Shown here: one piece after another, positions 9,560-20,688 of the stretch
Layout of the letters: every line of letters begins with the position of its first letter
Position numbering within the stretch: the stretch's first letter is position 1
Assembly: GCF_040869045.1 (NCBI RefSeq)
Contig: NC_090321.1
Location: 138,065,689-138,129,688 of the forward strand
Reading direction: 5' to 3'
DNA length: 64,000 nucleotides
Origin: Eurosta solidaginis
Lineage: Eukaryota; Arthropoda; Insecta; Diptera; Tephritidae
The notes under the pieces: model-generated
What the model was told of the DNA's origin: nothing
Database searches by the model: none
Seen by the model: the letters and a program-made list of their open reading frames with translations, nothing else
Made by a program: the position numbers and the translations under genes

Positions 9560-10011
9560 CATTGTGAATTCGTACAAGTGAAAAATCTTTCTATCCCTCC
9601 ATTGCCATACCTACGTGTCAAATCATAGCTGACAGGGAGAACGGCTGTCGCGAAGGGCAAGAGAATGGAAGAAAGGTTTCTTTTTCTTGTGTTCGCCGTT
9701 ATTAAATTGAAGTGCCATGAATTGCACATTTATTTCAAATCAGCTTTTCTTTTAAATTTGTATACAGAAAATCAGACTACATATTAATACTCATTTCCAA
9801 AATTAAATTTATGGATTAAACTTGAGTAACCAGCTATGCAGGCATTTTAAATTATGTAAATAAAGCAATATACCAGTCGTCTACAAAATGTTTAAAAAAC
9901 CGCTGTTAGCGAATGATTTAAGTAATCGAACAGCGATTGAACAGGTGATCGAAGCTGTTCACTATTGTGAACGTTTTATCAAAAATTCGCCACTTGTATG
10001 AATTCACAATG
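9560..10011. mobile_element. MITE with 8-bp target duplication (hAT- or P-like)
   Basis: The ends are cattgtgaattcgtacaagtg and cacttgtatgaattcacaatg, inverted repeats of 21 bp with one mismatch. They are flanked by gaggtggg (9552-9559) and gaggtgtg (10012-10019), an 8-bp duplication with one difference. The length is 452 bp and there is no transposase. An 8-bp duplication fits hAT or P elements; the superfamily is inferred. It lies inside the remnant of B3 between protease and polypurine tract. Confidence 0.8.
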
Positions 10012-10019
10012 GAGGTGTG

Positions 10020-10393
10020 CGTTTAAAATCTTGTATCATTACAATAAGTTATTTTTTATTGAATTTTCTTCATACAAAATTTACAAGCATAGAATTTCCA
10101 ATGAATTTGTAATAAACGGCAAGAAATATGAACACGTATATCTTCTTACTTCTTTTCGCTATCCCTAGCTCTAGGCAAACCTGGCTTAGGCCTTGAACCA
10201 TAACGGGAAAAGTGCCGAATGACAGAGGCATCAGGAACCAAGCTCACACATTGCGAAAACCATCTTGCGTGCCGCCAAGCCGGCGGACTGACCGGCGTTT
10301 ATGTTAAGTTAGATATAATTAGTTATAAGTTTTTTTGGTTTTTTCCTCTTCTTCACGGTCGGTGATCCTTGGCGGACTGTGACGTTGCGTACC
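10020..10393 (+). other. Remnant of B3 between protease and 3' LTR
   Basis: No open frame is seen. This DNA probably represents the 3' untranslated part of the BEL element left after deletion of RT, RNase H and integrase. The last 60 bp (cggtcggtgatcc onward) lead directly into the polypurine tract. Confidence 0.5.
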
Positions 10394-10908
10394 GCAAGGG
10401 GGCGGCATGTTTAGGCCTAATGCCTAACTTTTACCTGATTGACGGCGCCCCTCCCTAACGTTTTAATAATATTTTCAGCCACCCACACTCACGCCGCATT
10501 TGTGTGCATGTATGCACATGCATGCGTTTCATACACATGCACGTGTGTGTGTGCAGGTTGTCAGCACCCATGCACGTACATGTGGGGGTGGTTGTATGTG
10601 TGGCCTTTCCCCTCCTTAACACCAGAGGACTTTTTCGCGGCTTAGCGGTTGTCCTCAACGGGATAACCGGCCTCTTTCTCGATTGACCGCCAACCAGCAC
10701 ACATCGCAAGGATCACCATCGTCACTTAAAACACCAAGGTAATATTATAACCACATTGTGTATTTTCCTTTTACTTTCTAATTAAATACAATATTATAAC
10801 GAGGGAATCCTTTTTGTGTTCTTATTTATTTCTTTTGAGCGAACCAAGATCGACCCGTGTGCGCCTACCCACTGCCGGTTTCAGACGCACCCAGGCCGAA
10901 CACCGACA
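10394..10908 (+). mobile_element. Polypurine tract and 3' LTR of BEL/Pao element B3
   Basis: The purine run gcaagggggcggca (10394-10407) is followed by TGTTTAGGCCTAATGCC. The same arrangement, gcaagggggccggca then TGTTTAGGTCAG, precedes the 3' LTR of BEL element B1 on the minus strand, so the two are related. A polyadenylation-type stretch lies near 10780-10830. The right end is placed at ccgaca (10908) by analogy with TG...CA ends; no second LTR is available to confirm it. Confidence 0.65.
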
Positions 10909-10994
10909 ATCACGGTATTAATAAGATAGAATGGCCGAAGGATGATTTATTTTTTAAATATTGTACTATTTTAAAGTTAAAACAAAGTGGAAAC

Positions 10995-12093
10995 AAAATA
11001 TAAAACACGTTAGAGAAAATACTGACCGACCCGGTAGAGATCATAACAACGGAAGACAAAAAACTCAAAATCATGTCAATTTATCACAACGATGCCATTT
11101 AAGGTGGTCATTGCGGTGTTAAAGAGCTGTACGCATAAGTTCGTACTAAATTTTATTGGAAAAACATGACCCGAGACATTGCGAAATTTGTGAAAAATTG
11201 CCAGCACTGCCTATTAAACAAAGTTAAACCAAAAACTAAAGAAAAGCTAGTGTTAAAACCAACACCTTGTAAACCATTTGAAATAGTAGTCATTGATACT
11301 ATAGGACCGTTTCCAGAATCGAAGTATGGTAACAGGTTCGAAGTTACCATAATTTGCGATTTAACAAAGTACTTAGTAACAGTAGCGGTTCCGGATAAAA
11401 GTGCGAAAACCATAGCTTCTCCGGTATTCGAGTCATTTATTTTAACATATGATCCAATGAATTCTATCAAATCTGATCTAGGCAGGGAATATAAAAACTA
11501 AGTCTTCTCAGAGCTGACAAAACTTTTAAAAGTCAAACACGATTTTTCCACAGCGTATCTCCATGAAAAGTTAGATTCAATCGAACGAAACCATCGAGTA
11601 TTTAACGAATACTTGCGCGCATAGCTTAACGACACGTTGCCGAACTGGGATACTTACTTGAAGTATTTGACGTTCTTTCACAATACCACTTCGAATACAG
11701 TTTTTGATAATAAATTTACACCGTTCGAATTAGTATTCGGTAGAAAACCCATTTTACCTAGTGAACTTCAAAAAGCAAAAGTTGATCCAATTTATAATGT
11801 AGATAATTAAGCGAAAGAGGCGAAATACCGCATGAAAAATCAAATATATGTGGCGCAAGAACTTTAACAAACATAAAGTTCGAAATAAATATTATTATGA
11901 CAAACATGCCTGCCCGTCAAAAATTAGCGTAAATGATAAGGTTTTAATACAAAAAGAACCGCGCGATAAACACGCAAGTATATATCAGGGACGGTACGTA
12001 GTTAAAGAAATAGATGGAACGAATGTAAAAATTTTTGATTAAGAAAAGAAAGAATTAAAACCTGTTCGCAAAAATTGTGTACAAAAGGTACAA
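10995..12093 (+). pseudogene. Decayed integrase of an mdg1/412-type gypsy element
   Basis: The order is: an H2C2 zinc domain (GGHCGVKELYA to CQHCLL, about 11100-11215), the catalytic core (FEIVVIDTIGPFPESKYGN; the second Asp region IKSDLGREYKN; and a degraded third region with SIERNHRVFNEYLR), FELVFGRKPILPSE, and a C-terminal domain (YQGRYVVKEID at about 11990). The sequence strongly recalls integrases of the 412/mdg1 lineage. At least five in-frame stops (for example just before GGHCG, after REYKN and after NEYLRA) and frame changes make it non-functional. RT and LTRs are not visible. Confidence 0.8.
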
Positions 12094-13263
12094 TAAATAA
12101 CTTTTGGCAACTCACGCTTTATTTACAAATACAAAATTTAGAATTGTAATATTTAAATAATAACTAGTTTGACACGCATTTCTATGCCAAAAAAAAAAAA
12201 ATCACTTGAAATGTATCAAATTGACAAATAAATATAAGATGTAAGCATACGACATAGTAGCTAAAAGCTAAACCATAAACATATATAAGACACCTACCTT
12301 AAAATTGACGTGGTAGACTCGTAGACACTTTTCCGCTCAAAATAACGCATTTGCTCCCTTCAGTATGCAATATGAAGGTAAAGAGAGAGCGTGAGGAGAA
12401 GTGTGTAAAATAACGGCGCAAAATCTATTTTTCTATTTATTGGTGTCTGTAAGACTACCACGTCAGTCGCAGAGGGTTAAACCTCAACCACACTTACCCT
12501 TAATCTTATCCTCATGTTATTCTTAGGCTTCCTGTTAACATCTTATTACTACTGTTATTCAAACCATTCAGTTTACTCTCACTATCCCTCTTCTCCTAGT
12601 TCTCTTTTCCTTTTAAGTAATTTAACGACTTTTCTCCAACTTCTTTTTTTCTTTCTCCATTTCCTCTTTTCTATCGACTTCCCTTTTCCAATGTGTAGTA
12701 ATATCGAGTTTGGGTTTTTCGCACAAAGTACTAAAAAAGTAGCAAAATAGTACCAACAATTTCTTTTGCAGCAAAATATCATACGGATTTTTAAGAAATA
12801 TGCAAACATTTGGTTAGGAGCAAAATGTATGAATACATGCGTGTGGACTTTATTTCGATTGCCTTTAAAGTTAAGAAGGACATAGCTGTTTCAACTATTT
12901 TCTCTAAAAGGAGTAATAACTTTTTGGTGTTGCTGAAGGATGTTCGTTAAAGAAGCAAATGGCCTTCTGCAAAAAGGAAAAGTTAATTACTTCATTAAAT
13001 AAAATTGCGATTCCATTAAGTTTCTGTATGAAATTGGTATTAACATCTTATAACTTTTTAATGTCAGAAAATATATGCCGAACCTTTTTCTTCAATATAG
13101 TTGAAATGTAGGTTATAGAAATGCACCCTTATCACACTGAGCATGCTATCATTTTACCACTTTTGGAGTTTCCGACCCCGGTTTCGCATAAACAAGATAT
13201 TATGGAAAGTTGTTTACCACAGATTCGGTTTCAGCATGGAAAATCCTTTAGAAATAATTTGGG
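12094..13263. other. AT-rich stretch without a gene
   Basis: Apart from the inverted-repeat element at 12306-12465 nothing is recognised here. A pyrimidine-rich tract (about 12590-12690) creates short open frames on both strands that are low-complexity artefacts. Confidence 0.5.
12306..12465. mobile_element. Short inverted-repeat element (possible MITE)
   Basis: The left arm tgacgtggtagactcgtagacac is mirrored at the right end by gtgtctgtaagactaccacgtca, with a few mismatches. The 160-bp unit is non-coding. No flanking duplication is obvious, so it may be a decayed MITE or a chance local inversion. Confidence 0.5.
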
Positions 13264-14148
13264 GTTTAGGCCACCAAGCTAAATCCGTCTGTCCTCACGG
13301 ACGACCAACCCTAATACCTTAAAACCCAATATGCCTCATGCTAAAGGCCACGAACATGTCCGTGAACTAGTGCAATGTACCAATGTTACTGTTCATGCAT
13401 TTCTTTACTTGCTTCTACCATTATGCGCTAGCATACCTTCGCCAACAGAGAAGAATATGTACATACATATTAACATGCATATTAACGGGCATACCTCTGC
13501 CGGAATATTGTAATATGTACACGCGTTTGAACTTATATATTGCGCGCATACCTGTTCCGGACAATTGTAATATGCACTAACTTTGAACTTACATATTACC
13601 GTATTTCCCTCTGCCCACCTATAGCAATATGCACATACTCGTATGTACAAACTAACATGCATAGTAGCCATGCATTATCCCTTTTTCCATGCGTTTTGAG
13701 CGGCGGCAGATTGCCCATCAAAACAGCTATCTCTCCGCTGGCTACTTTCGCGAGGTCTTGGGTCGATTCGTGAAGCATTCAGACTTCACTTGGATGTAAG
13801 CATCGAAGCGAACCAGCAGCTCCCCATCAGGTAATTTATTGGCCTTGCAACCTAACTTCCATGCTCAATTATATTTATTGTGTTTATCTAATATACATAT
13901 ATTTGCTTTCAATAAATTCATAATGCTGTCTTAATCCAATTTCCTGCACTTTCTTCTCATACTCAAATAAAACCTTTGGGGACTTGCGACACTTTCCCCA
14001 AGGGTTTTTCATGGTCCTTCCGATCACGGAATCATAACTGCAATCAGCACCTACGTAAACAGCAGTGAAAGTGTTACCATACTTGACAGTAACAGAGTCC
14101 AGCGGCATCCGGCAAAAAACCATTCATCTTCACGAGAGCAAAAGGTGG
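13264..14148 (+). mobile_element. Possible 5' LTR of BEL/Pao element B2
   Basis: This block lies directly upstream of the B2 leader and begins near ggggtttaggccacc, resembling the TGTTTAGGCC starts of the other BEL LTRs here. It contains a caataaattc polyadenylation-type signal near 13909. At the right end, tggtcatttcagtagg (from about 14147) could be a primer-binding site, compared with tggtcctgtctcaccg after the B1 LTR. The 3' LTR is not present in the window, so this rests on analogy. Confidence 0.3.
13426..13650 (+). repeat. Degenerate tandem repeat, period about 58 bp, four units
   Basis: Units start near 13426, 13487, 13545 and 13602 with gcataccttcgcc, gcatacctctgcc, gcatacctgttcc and gtatttccctctgcc. 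Each is followed by an attgtaatatgcac-type segment. Divergence between units is high, so the array is old or under structural constraint. Confidence 0.65.
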
Positions 14149-14234
14149 TCATTTCAGTAGGCACTATTTTTTTTGTGAACAAAGTGTCTGTGTGGCAGTG
14201 ATAACCCCCTTTTTTGTGATAAAAGTGAAATATT

Positions 14235-14560
14235 TGCGTCAGTCTAGTACTTCCCCCCAGTGGTAAGAGGTATCAGATACTACGTGAATTTAAAGCGACC
14301 GTCCATTTTCTAGGCTTCAGACCTTTTGTATGTCTGGTACTTCCCCCCACCAGTGGTAAGGGCTACCAGATACTGCTCAAGGTTAGGGAACTTTTTCCCT
14401 GGGCTCCAATTTCTACGAGGAAAACTTGGTTCAAATCAGGTACTTCCCCTCACGAGAGGTAATGGGTACTTGATCTTGTTCAAAGTTAGGGACTACTTAC
14501 TCAGGAGACAGGTATACGAGTCCGTGGGTTTCTACCACGGATCAGATACGCACCTGAGGA
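14235..14560 (+). repeat. Array of hairpin repeats in the B2 leader
   Basis: Three units (about 14242-14281, 14331-14377 and 14434-14478) share ggtacttccccccac...ggtaagggctacc. In each the outer bases pair, as in tctggtacttcccc with ggtaagggctaccaga, so every unit can fold into a stem-loop. A fourth, weaker hairpin (gtccgtgggtttctaccacgga) follows at about 14520. The role is unknown; RNA packaging or translation control is speculation. Confidence 0.65.
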
Positions 14561-15029
14561 TTTCGACCTCATTTGTGTCTAGTTACATTCGGTAGGAGAA
14601 TTTTTACTCCAACCGACTGGAGAGATCAGCAGAGGATGTTTTACCTCAGCAATCTCTTAGAAGACAGGGAAGTAAGATTAGGAGCAAGTAGAAATTCTAA
14701 ATTCACTGAGCCCTTTATATCTATTCACAGAGCCTAAGGTCCCTGTATATCACTGCCAAAACGCACAACAATATCCGTATCAACAAATTAAATTCTATGG
14801 TGTGAGTCGGGTTGTGAGTAACATCACCACAATTCCCTATATTATCTCGTGGAGGTACCGTGCCTCACAAATAAAGCTCGGATACTTACCACAGCCAAGT
14901 TTTTACAAAGGGATTTTTATTGCTAGGATTTTCGTTTGTCTGTCGGGAAAAAGCTCATATATTTCAGTTTCTTACAACATTTTAAAGTCTTGCCTTATTT
15001 AATTCGGTCCCCACTTTTCACCCATAAAT

Positions 15030-15319
15030 ATGGAAGCTTATATCAGATTGACCGATCGAATAATCGAGCTCGAGGCTGACTATACTGATATAAGTACGGC
15101 TCTGACCACAGTACACACTCTGGTAATACAGCCAAAGGAGTTGCAAGCTAAGTGGACCGCCCTCGATGGGTTACTTGACTCTGACACTCTTGAAGCAAAA
15201 AAGACTTCAGCGGTCAAGATCAAACATAAAACGGCATATGCCGTATTCCTGAGATGCATGTCCAATATGGCTGAACTTCAAGCTAAATTGAAGCAGGAAG
15301 AAGATAGTGAGGTTCGACC
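15030..15319 (+). pseudogene. B2 Gag, N-terminal part
   Basis: A coiled-coil-like Gag N-terminus (EAYIRLTDRIIELEADYTD..., about 97 residues) is typical of Pao elements, comparable with the matching start of B1 gag at 55449. It is cut after EDSEVRP by the hAT element, and gag resumes at 20121 with CDTKIFKGDYLSWPTF. The leader from 14560 to 15029 upstream has no other feature. Confidence 0.75.
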
Positions 15320-15390
15320 TAGTGTTGGGAACTATCGAATGAAAACTATCGAGTTATTCGATGGTTCACTAATTTTCACTCATTCGATAG

Positions 15391-15860
15391 TCATTTGAAA
15401 TTCGTTCATTACTATTTTTTCGAATTACTAGTTTTAGGTATGAATGATTCGTTCACTACTATTTTTTCGAGTTACTAGTTTTAGGTATGAATGATTCGTT
15501 CACTACTATTTTTTCGAGTTACTAGTTTTAGGTATGAATGATTCGTTCAGTACTATTTTTTCGAGTTACTAGTTTTAGTTATGAATGATTCGTTCACTAC
15601 TATTTTTTCGAGTTACTAGTTTTAGTTACGAATGATTCGTTCATTACTATTTTTTCGAATTACTAGTTTTAGTTATGAATGATTCGTTCACTACTATTTT
15701 TTCGAGTTACTAGTTTTAGTTATGAATGATTCGTTCATTACTATTTTTTCGAATTACTAGTTTTAGGTATGAATGATTCGTTCATTACTATTTTATCGAA
15801 CTACTAGTTTTTGGTATGAATGATTCGCTCATTACTATTTCTTCGAATCGTTCGTTCTAT
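15391..15860 (+). repeat. 47-bp minisatellite in the hAT left subterminal region
   Basis: About ten head-to-tail copies of a unit read gaatgattcgttcactacta then ttttttcgagttactagttttaggtat. Many adjacent units are identical and later ones vary at two or three sites. Its place just inside the terminal repeat is where hAT transposases bind subterminal motifs, so the array may be an expanded binding region; that is inference. Confidence 0.9.
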
Positions 15861-16015
15861 TTAAATTTTTGCTGTGCATATATCAGTGTTAAAAAGATAT
15901 TAAAATAAATTTAGCATACGTCAACCTAATCGACAAACGTTTTAAGCGTGGTTATTATTAAATATTTTTAACTGAGGAAGTGATTTTAACGATTTCCTTT
16001 GTGTAGATATTTATA

Positions 16016-16190
16016 ATGCGGCCTGGATTGAAGAGATCTTCCGTTTGGGAGTTTTTGCCAAAAATGGCAATGAAGTTAAATGCCATATATGCAAAAAAAA
16101 TTTTAAATTTTCTGGCAACACATCAAATTTAAATGACCATCTACGCCGTAAGCATCCGTCTTCCTCAGAACCATGGTGCAATAACCAGGT
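16016..16190 (+). pseudogene. hAT transposase exon 1: BED zinc finger, frameshifted
   Basis: The reading starts MRPGLKRSSVWEF and, after a one-base slip, continues CHICKKNFKFSGNTSNLNDHL...KHP. This is the C-x2-C...H-x4-H pattern of a BED finger that binds DNA. The slip is at the T run 16052-16056 (five T where six would keep frame). A possible splice donor (accag|gtgaagtaag, about 16188) ends the exon; the transposase body begins about 1.3 kb downstream. Confidence 0.75.
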
Positions 16191-17500
16191 GAAGTAAGCC
16201 GTCAATTGTCTCGCTCTAAATTCTTCTTTGTTCAATCATTCGGCTATCTGAAAATTTTTCACCAATGTTGTCCCCGAAAAATGTGGTTTTTTTTGCATTT
16301 TTCAGGAATGAAATATGGTAGGTTTAGTCCTTTTTTCATCTAAACCAGTAGGTGAATATCGATGGACCTTTACCGGATTTAATTACAGAGATTCATATTT
16401 GGGTATCTTTGGTGTGGGCTTCCATAAGTAAGGTCGTGCTTAACTATCGCGTTTATATTATTGATGTTTCCATCATATAAGTATGTTTAATTTGTTCCAA
16501 AAAAATTTGAAACAGGTCTTTGTTAAAACAAACTATTTGAATTCGCGTCATATCCAACAAGGATTTTCGCCTGTGCAGCGCTACTGAAGACTTTCGAAAA
16601 ATGTGCAAGAACAACAAAACTATCGTATTGCACCTTATTTATGTAAACACTTCGCTAAAACAATGGATTTATAAATACAATTACGAAAAATTGTTACTCA
16701 CTATGTTTGTTTTGGCCTAAAAATTAGACCACTATGATAAGAAGAATGTTGCTGTTATGAATTGTAAATTAGAATATATGAATCCGGCTCGCTTGGATTA
16801 GCACCTTCTGGTTATACGCCGACTCCTATTATATCCCCTGACATATTTTAGTAAATAATAACTTGGGACCATTAGTAATACATCATGAATTAACTGTCAA
16901 GAGCTTATGGGAGATCTTCTGATCAAGTTTGTATGATATATTAAAAGGTCATATGTTTTACTTCCAACTCTCAATGTCAAATCAACAGAGCAGATGGAAA
17001 ACAAGGGATTTTTAGAGATCGAAACACATTTAAAAGTATTACGATCACTTCCAAGTGTGACTGTAAAACTTTTCATCAAACCCGAAACCCATTTAAGTGC
17101 GCAAAGTTCCTACAGTTCAACTATATAATGGATAACACCTCTCCCACTTATGTCCGGTTTTTCGATAAAAGCTTCAACTGAAGTTGAAGTTGAGGTCAGT
17201 TTACTTTAGACGCATTCTTGAATTTTACTACTCATCGCAGTTTAAGTTTTTAATTTTATTCGATGCCTAAAGTAATATAAGTTCGCACTGGTCTTGTGTA
17301 TCCCTTTTGTATTGGCATTAGGTTGCACTGATATGCTGAAAAAGAAACAGTCTGTAATGGCTTTCGTAGCAAGGCATTTGTTTTTCTACTCCTAGTTTTC
17401 CAAAGCGGGTAAACATTTTACCCTCTTCTGACCGTTGAAAATACATCCCTACCGTTTCAGATAGCGTACACCTTCTATCTCTTTTTATTTACTTCACCTG

Positions 17501-19325
17501 GTGATTCCACCATGCTCAGAACATAGTCATCTAACTTCAGGAGAAATAGCGCCAGTAATTGCAGAAGAGGAACGTAGTTCCACTTCTCTTTCGTCAACTA
17601 CTGCAGGGAGTGCAGCGCGCAGTTCGTTAACAGTACCTACCGAAGACATTTTCAATAGTGGATGTTTGAGAAGGACTGTTCAAACAAAATTTTTTGTTAC
17701 CAGCACACGTTCTGAGCTCTCAGAGCAAGAAAAAAATAATATTGATGAATCTCTTTTAAAGATGATTACAAACGACTTGCAGCCACTTTCCATCGTTGAC
17801 AATGTAGGATTTGTAGAATATACAAAAAAGCTTCAGCCATTATATTCCTTGCCAAACAGAAAAGTTTTATCAAATACAATGCTACCTTTTGAATACAATG
17901 AAGTAAGAAAGAAACTGCATTACTTGCTCAACATTGTAACACATATTTCAGATACAACTGATATGTGGACTTCTGATAGTCAAAAATCTTTTTTGTCAGT
18001 TACTAGTCATTTCGTTCGGGATAACAAAATGATTTCTGCAGTTTTATCAACAAAGGAAATCTTAGGAAATCATACCTCCCAAAATATAGCTACAGAATTG
18101 AAGTTAATATTTGATGAGTGGTCCGTTTTTGACAAAATAGTTACTGTAGTAAGTGATAACGGGGCTAATATTAAAAAGGCTATAATTGAAATGCTACAGA
18201 AGCACCACTACCCATGTGTAGCGCACACATTAAATTTATGTGTAATTGATGCCATCAAAGCTGTTCCACAAGTTACTGTGCTCATAACCAAGTGTCGTGC
18301 CATAGTCACTTACTTTAACCATAGTTCTCAAGCGACGGAAAAATTAAAAAATATGCAAAAGCAAATGGGCGTTACTGAACTGAGGTTAAAAAAAGATGTC
18401 CCTACCCGGTGGAATTCCACCCTTATAATGATGGAGCGCATATGCTTGGTAAAAGAACGACTCTCTGCCATAATAACTTCTTTACCAAATGCTCCTGATT
18501 TCCTCAATTCATCAGAATGGGAAACATTGTTGGACTACACTAATCTTTTCAAGCCCGTAGAGGCCATGACAACCGAATTGTCAGGAGAAAATTATCCCAC
18601 GATGTCACTGGTAGTGCCCCCTGATCAGAGGTCTTCAATACGCAGTACGAAATCGCAAAATGAAAACTGTAGAGGGAGAAAGTTTGAAGAGCAGATTGTT
18701 AGAGGTAGTTTGGAGACGATTAGGGCAGTTGGAGTCTGACAAAATGTGCGCCAAATCAACATTCCTAGATCCTAGGTTTAAAAAAATTGCGTTCGGTAAT
18801 GAAATTAATGCAAATAATACAACAAAATGGCTAGTGGAAGAAGTAACTTCCCTAATACGGCAACAAAACACAAGTGTTTCTACCAACACCCCAAGAGAAG
18901 CATCGGTCGATAAAAGCGAAGTATCTCTCTGGGACCTTCTCGATGTAAGAGTTGCTGAAGCAAAAACAATTTGTCAAAACGCGCCCAATGTCAATGCAAA
19001 TATTCAGTTGGAGCAATATCTAAGGCAAAATTTTGTTGATCGCTCAAATAATCCCCTAGACTATTGGAATCGTAGCCAGTCAACATTTCCGGAACTATAT
19101 ATGCTTTCGAAAAAATATTTATGTATACCCGCAACATCGGTTCCGTCAGAACGAGTTTTCTCGAAAGCAGGGCAAATAATTAACGACAGGAGAAACCGAC
19201 TTAAAGGAGATAAACTAGACATGATAATATTTTTGAACAGCAATTTAAACATTGAAGGTATTTTTCATGTCAACTCGATGTACATACTTGTGTTATTTAC
19301 TTTACAATCAATTTTTTTAGCGGTT
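17501..19325 (+). pseudogene. hAT transposase body (ZBED-like), one frameshift
   Basis: The first frame (17501-18739) has the RNase H-like catalytic region, with DTTDMWTS and VVSDNGANIKKA as likely Asp positions, the conserved CVAHTLNLCV, and RWNSTLIMM. A single extra C in the run 18617-18621 shifts the frame; the second frame continues to 19325. It ends with the hAT dimerisation domain: NPLDYWNRSQSTFPELYMLS, then IPATSVPSERVFSKAG and NRLKGDKLDMIIFLNSN. Apart from this slip and the one in exon 1 the sequence is well kept. The true exon 2 start is an AG acceptor somewhere near 17515-17540, so the ATG at 17501 is only nominal. Confidence 0.9.
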
Positions 19326-19771
19326 TAATAACGCAATCAGTTGCCATCTCTGCGGCGAAAATTTAATATAGACCCTCATGCACTATCCGATTTTGGCTAG
19401 AACAACTATAGCGACTTTTAGTATTTAAGTGCTTGAAATATTTGTTTTATGTTTCTTTTATAAGTGAAATTTAATGTGCAATTTTTATATTAATTAAACG
19501 TGACCTGAATTTTGAAAAAAAAAAAAAACAGTAGCTTATATAAGTTAAGGCAATCAATAATGCCTCTGAAACAGATTTGAATAATACAGATAAAAATCCA
19601 TCTTAAGTAACCCTCTTTCCTGTTGTTGTTGTTGTGGGTTGCGAACCAAGGTCATTTGCATATCATTCATGCGCTTTGCATAACATGTAACAAAGGCATT
19701 TAAATTGAATATTTTCATTATTTACTTGAAGCAAAATTTACACCATTTTAGTCATATTTAACGTTTTTGTT

Positions 19772-19919
19772 ACGTTCCAATGTAGCGTGATCCAGATACG
19801 GATAGAAATTTAACATACAAATGCAACAACAAATTGATCCATATGGTTCACATTGTTGTCGCATTTGCATGTTAAATCTCTAGCCGTATCTGGATCACGT
19901 TTCATTGGAACACGACGGT
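19772..19919. repeat. Near-perfect 148-bp palindrome inside the hAT
   Basis: The left arm cgttccaatgtagcgtgatc continues through cagatacggatagaaattta. It is mirrored on the right by taaatctctagccgtatctg, then gatcacgtttcattggaacacg. The arms are about 65 bp with a centre near 19845 (atccatatggttc). It could be a foldback MITE inserted in the hAT or part of its end structure. A second, weaker hairpin (tttgttctttagct / agctaaagaacaaa) follows at 19937-20014. Confidence 0.8.
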
Positions 19920-20112
19920 TTTTGTCTTATATAGGTTTGTTCTTTAGCTACCCCGAGGGGTAACTAAAACAATCCTGAGATTGTTCTTTTGGCTTCTGGC
20001 AAGCTAAAGAACAAAACAAATGAATGAATGAATGAAAAAATTCGTTCGATAGTTAAAATCATTCAGTAACTAACTATCGATAGTTGAATTCATTCGATAG
20101 TTCCCAACACTA

Positions 20113-20688
20113 GTTTGACCCGAAGAAGAGTGCTAGCGTGAACGCAATATCCGCCTGCCTGCTTGTGACACCAAGATATTTAAGGGCGATTACCTATCTT
20201 GGCCAACGTTCCGGGACATGTTCACGGCCATATACATCAACAATAAGAGTCTGTCTAATGTCGAGAAATTGTATTACCTCATTTAAAAGACACAGGGGGA
20301 AGTGAAGGAAATTGTTCAAAAGTGCCAGCTCACGAACGAATGTTTCGCCATAGCGTGGAAGAATTTAACTGACAGGCACGAAAAGAAACGTATCCTGATC
20401 AACGCCCAACTAAAGATTTTATTTAGTTTAGAAAAAATTGAGAGTGAGTGTGGTAACTCAGCTGCAACGCGAGATCAACAATTGTATCGCGTGTCTTAAA
20501 ACGCATCAGATCGACATCTCAAACTGGGATGCCAACATCGCTTATCTATGCTCGACCAAGCTGCCAGAAAGCACCTTAGCTCTCTGGGAACAGACAGTCG
20601 ACAATAAGACAGAAGTCTCCAAGTGTGAAGAAATGGACAAATTCTTGTCCCATAGATTCCAGACACTCAAACCTATTTCGGGCATTAA
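20113..20688 (+). pseudogene. B2 Gag, central part (DUF1759-like)
   Basis: Gag resumes with CDTKIFKGDYLSWPTFRDMF and MFTAIYINNKSLSNVEKLYY, diagnostic of the DUF1759 region of Pao Gag proteins. It runs through KLPESTLALWEQTVDNKTE to HRFQTLKPISGIN, where the piggyBac landed at TTAA. A stop (tac ctc att taa, about 20283) and a frame slip near 20450 show decay. The protein would assemble the retrotransposon particle. Confidence 0.85.

Larger units (their letters stand above)
15320..20112 (+). mobile_element. hAT DNA transposon, 4.8 kb
   Basis: The ends are tagtgttgggaactatcgaa and ttcgatagttcccaacacta, perfect inverted repeats of more than 20 bp. The flanks are gttcgacc (15312-15319) and gtttgacc (20113-20120), the 8-bp duplication expected for hAT with one later change. 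Inside are a 47-bp minisatellite, a BED zinc-finger exon, an intron-like spacer, the transposase body, and near the right end a long palindrome. Two single-base frameshifts disable the transposase. From 16200 to 17500 I see only AT-rich intron-like DNA. Confidence 0.95.

Noticed and set aside
12514..12809. Opposed 78- and 75-residue frames
   Set aside because: Both arise from a pyrimidine-rich low-complexity tract.
13426..15860. Regularly spaced repeats as a CRISPR array
   Set aside because: Units are contiguous or degenerate, lack unique spacers of constant size, and lie in eukaryotic transposons.
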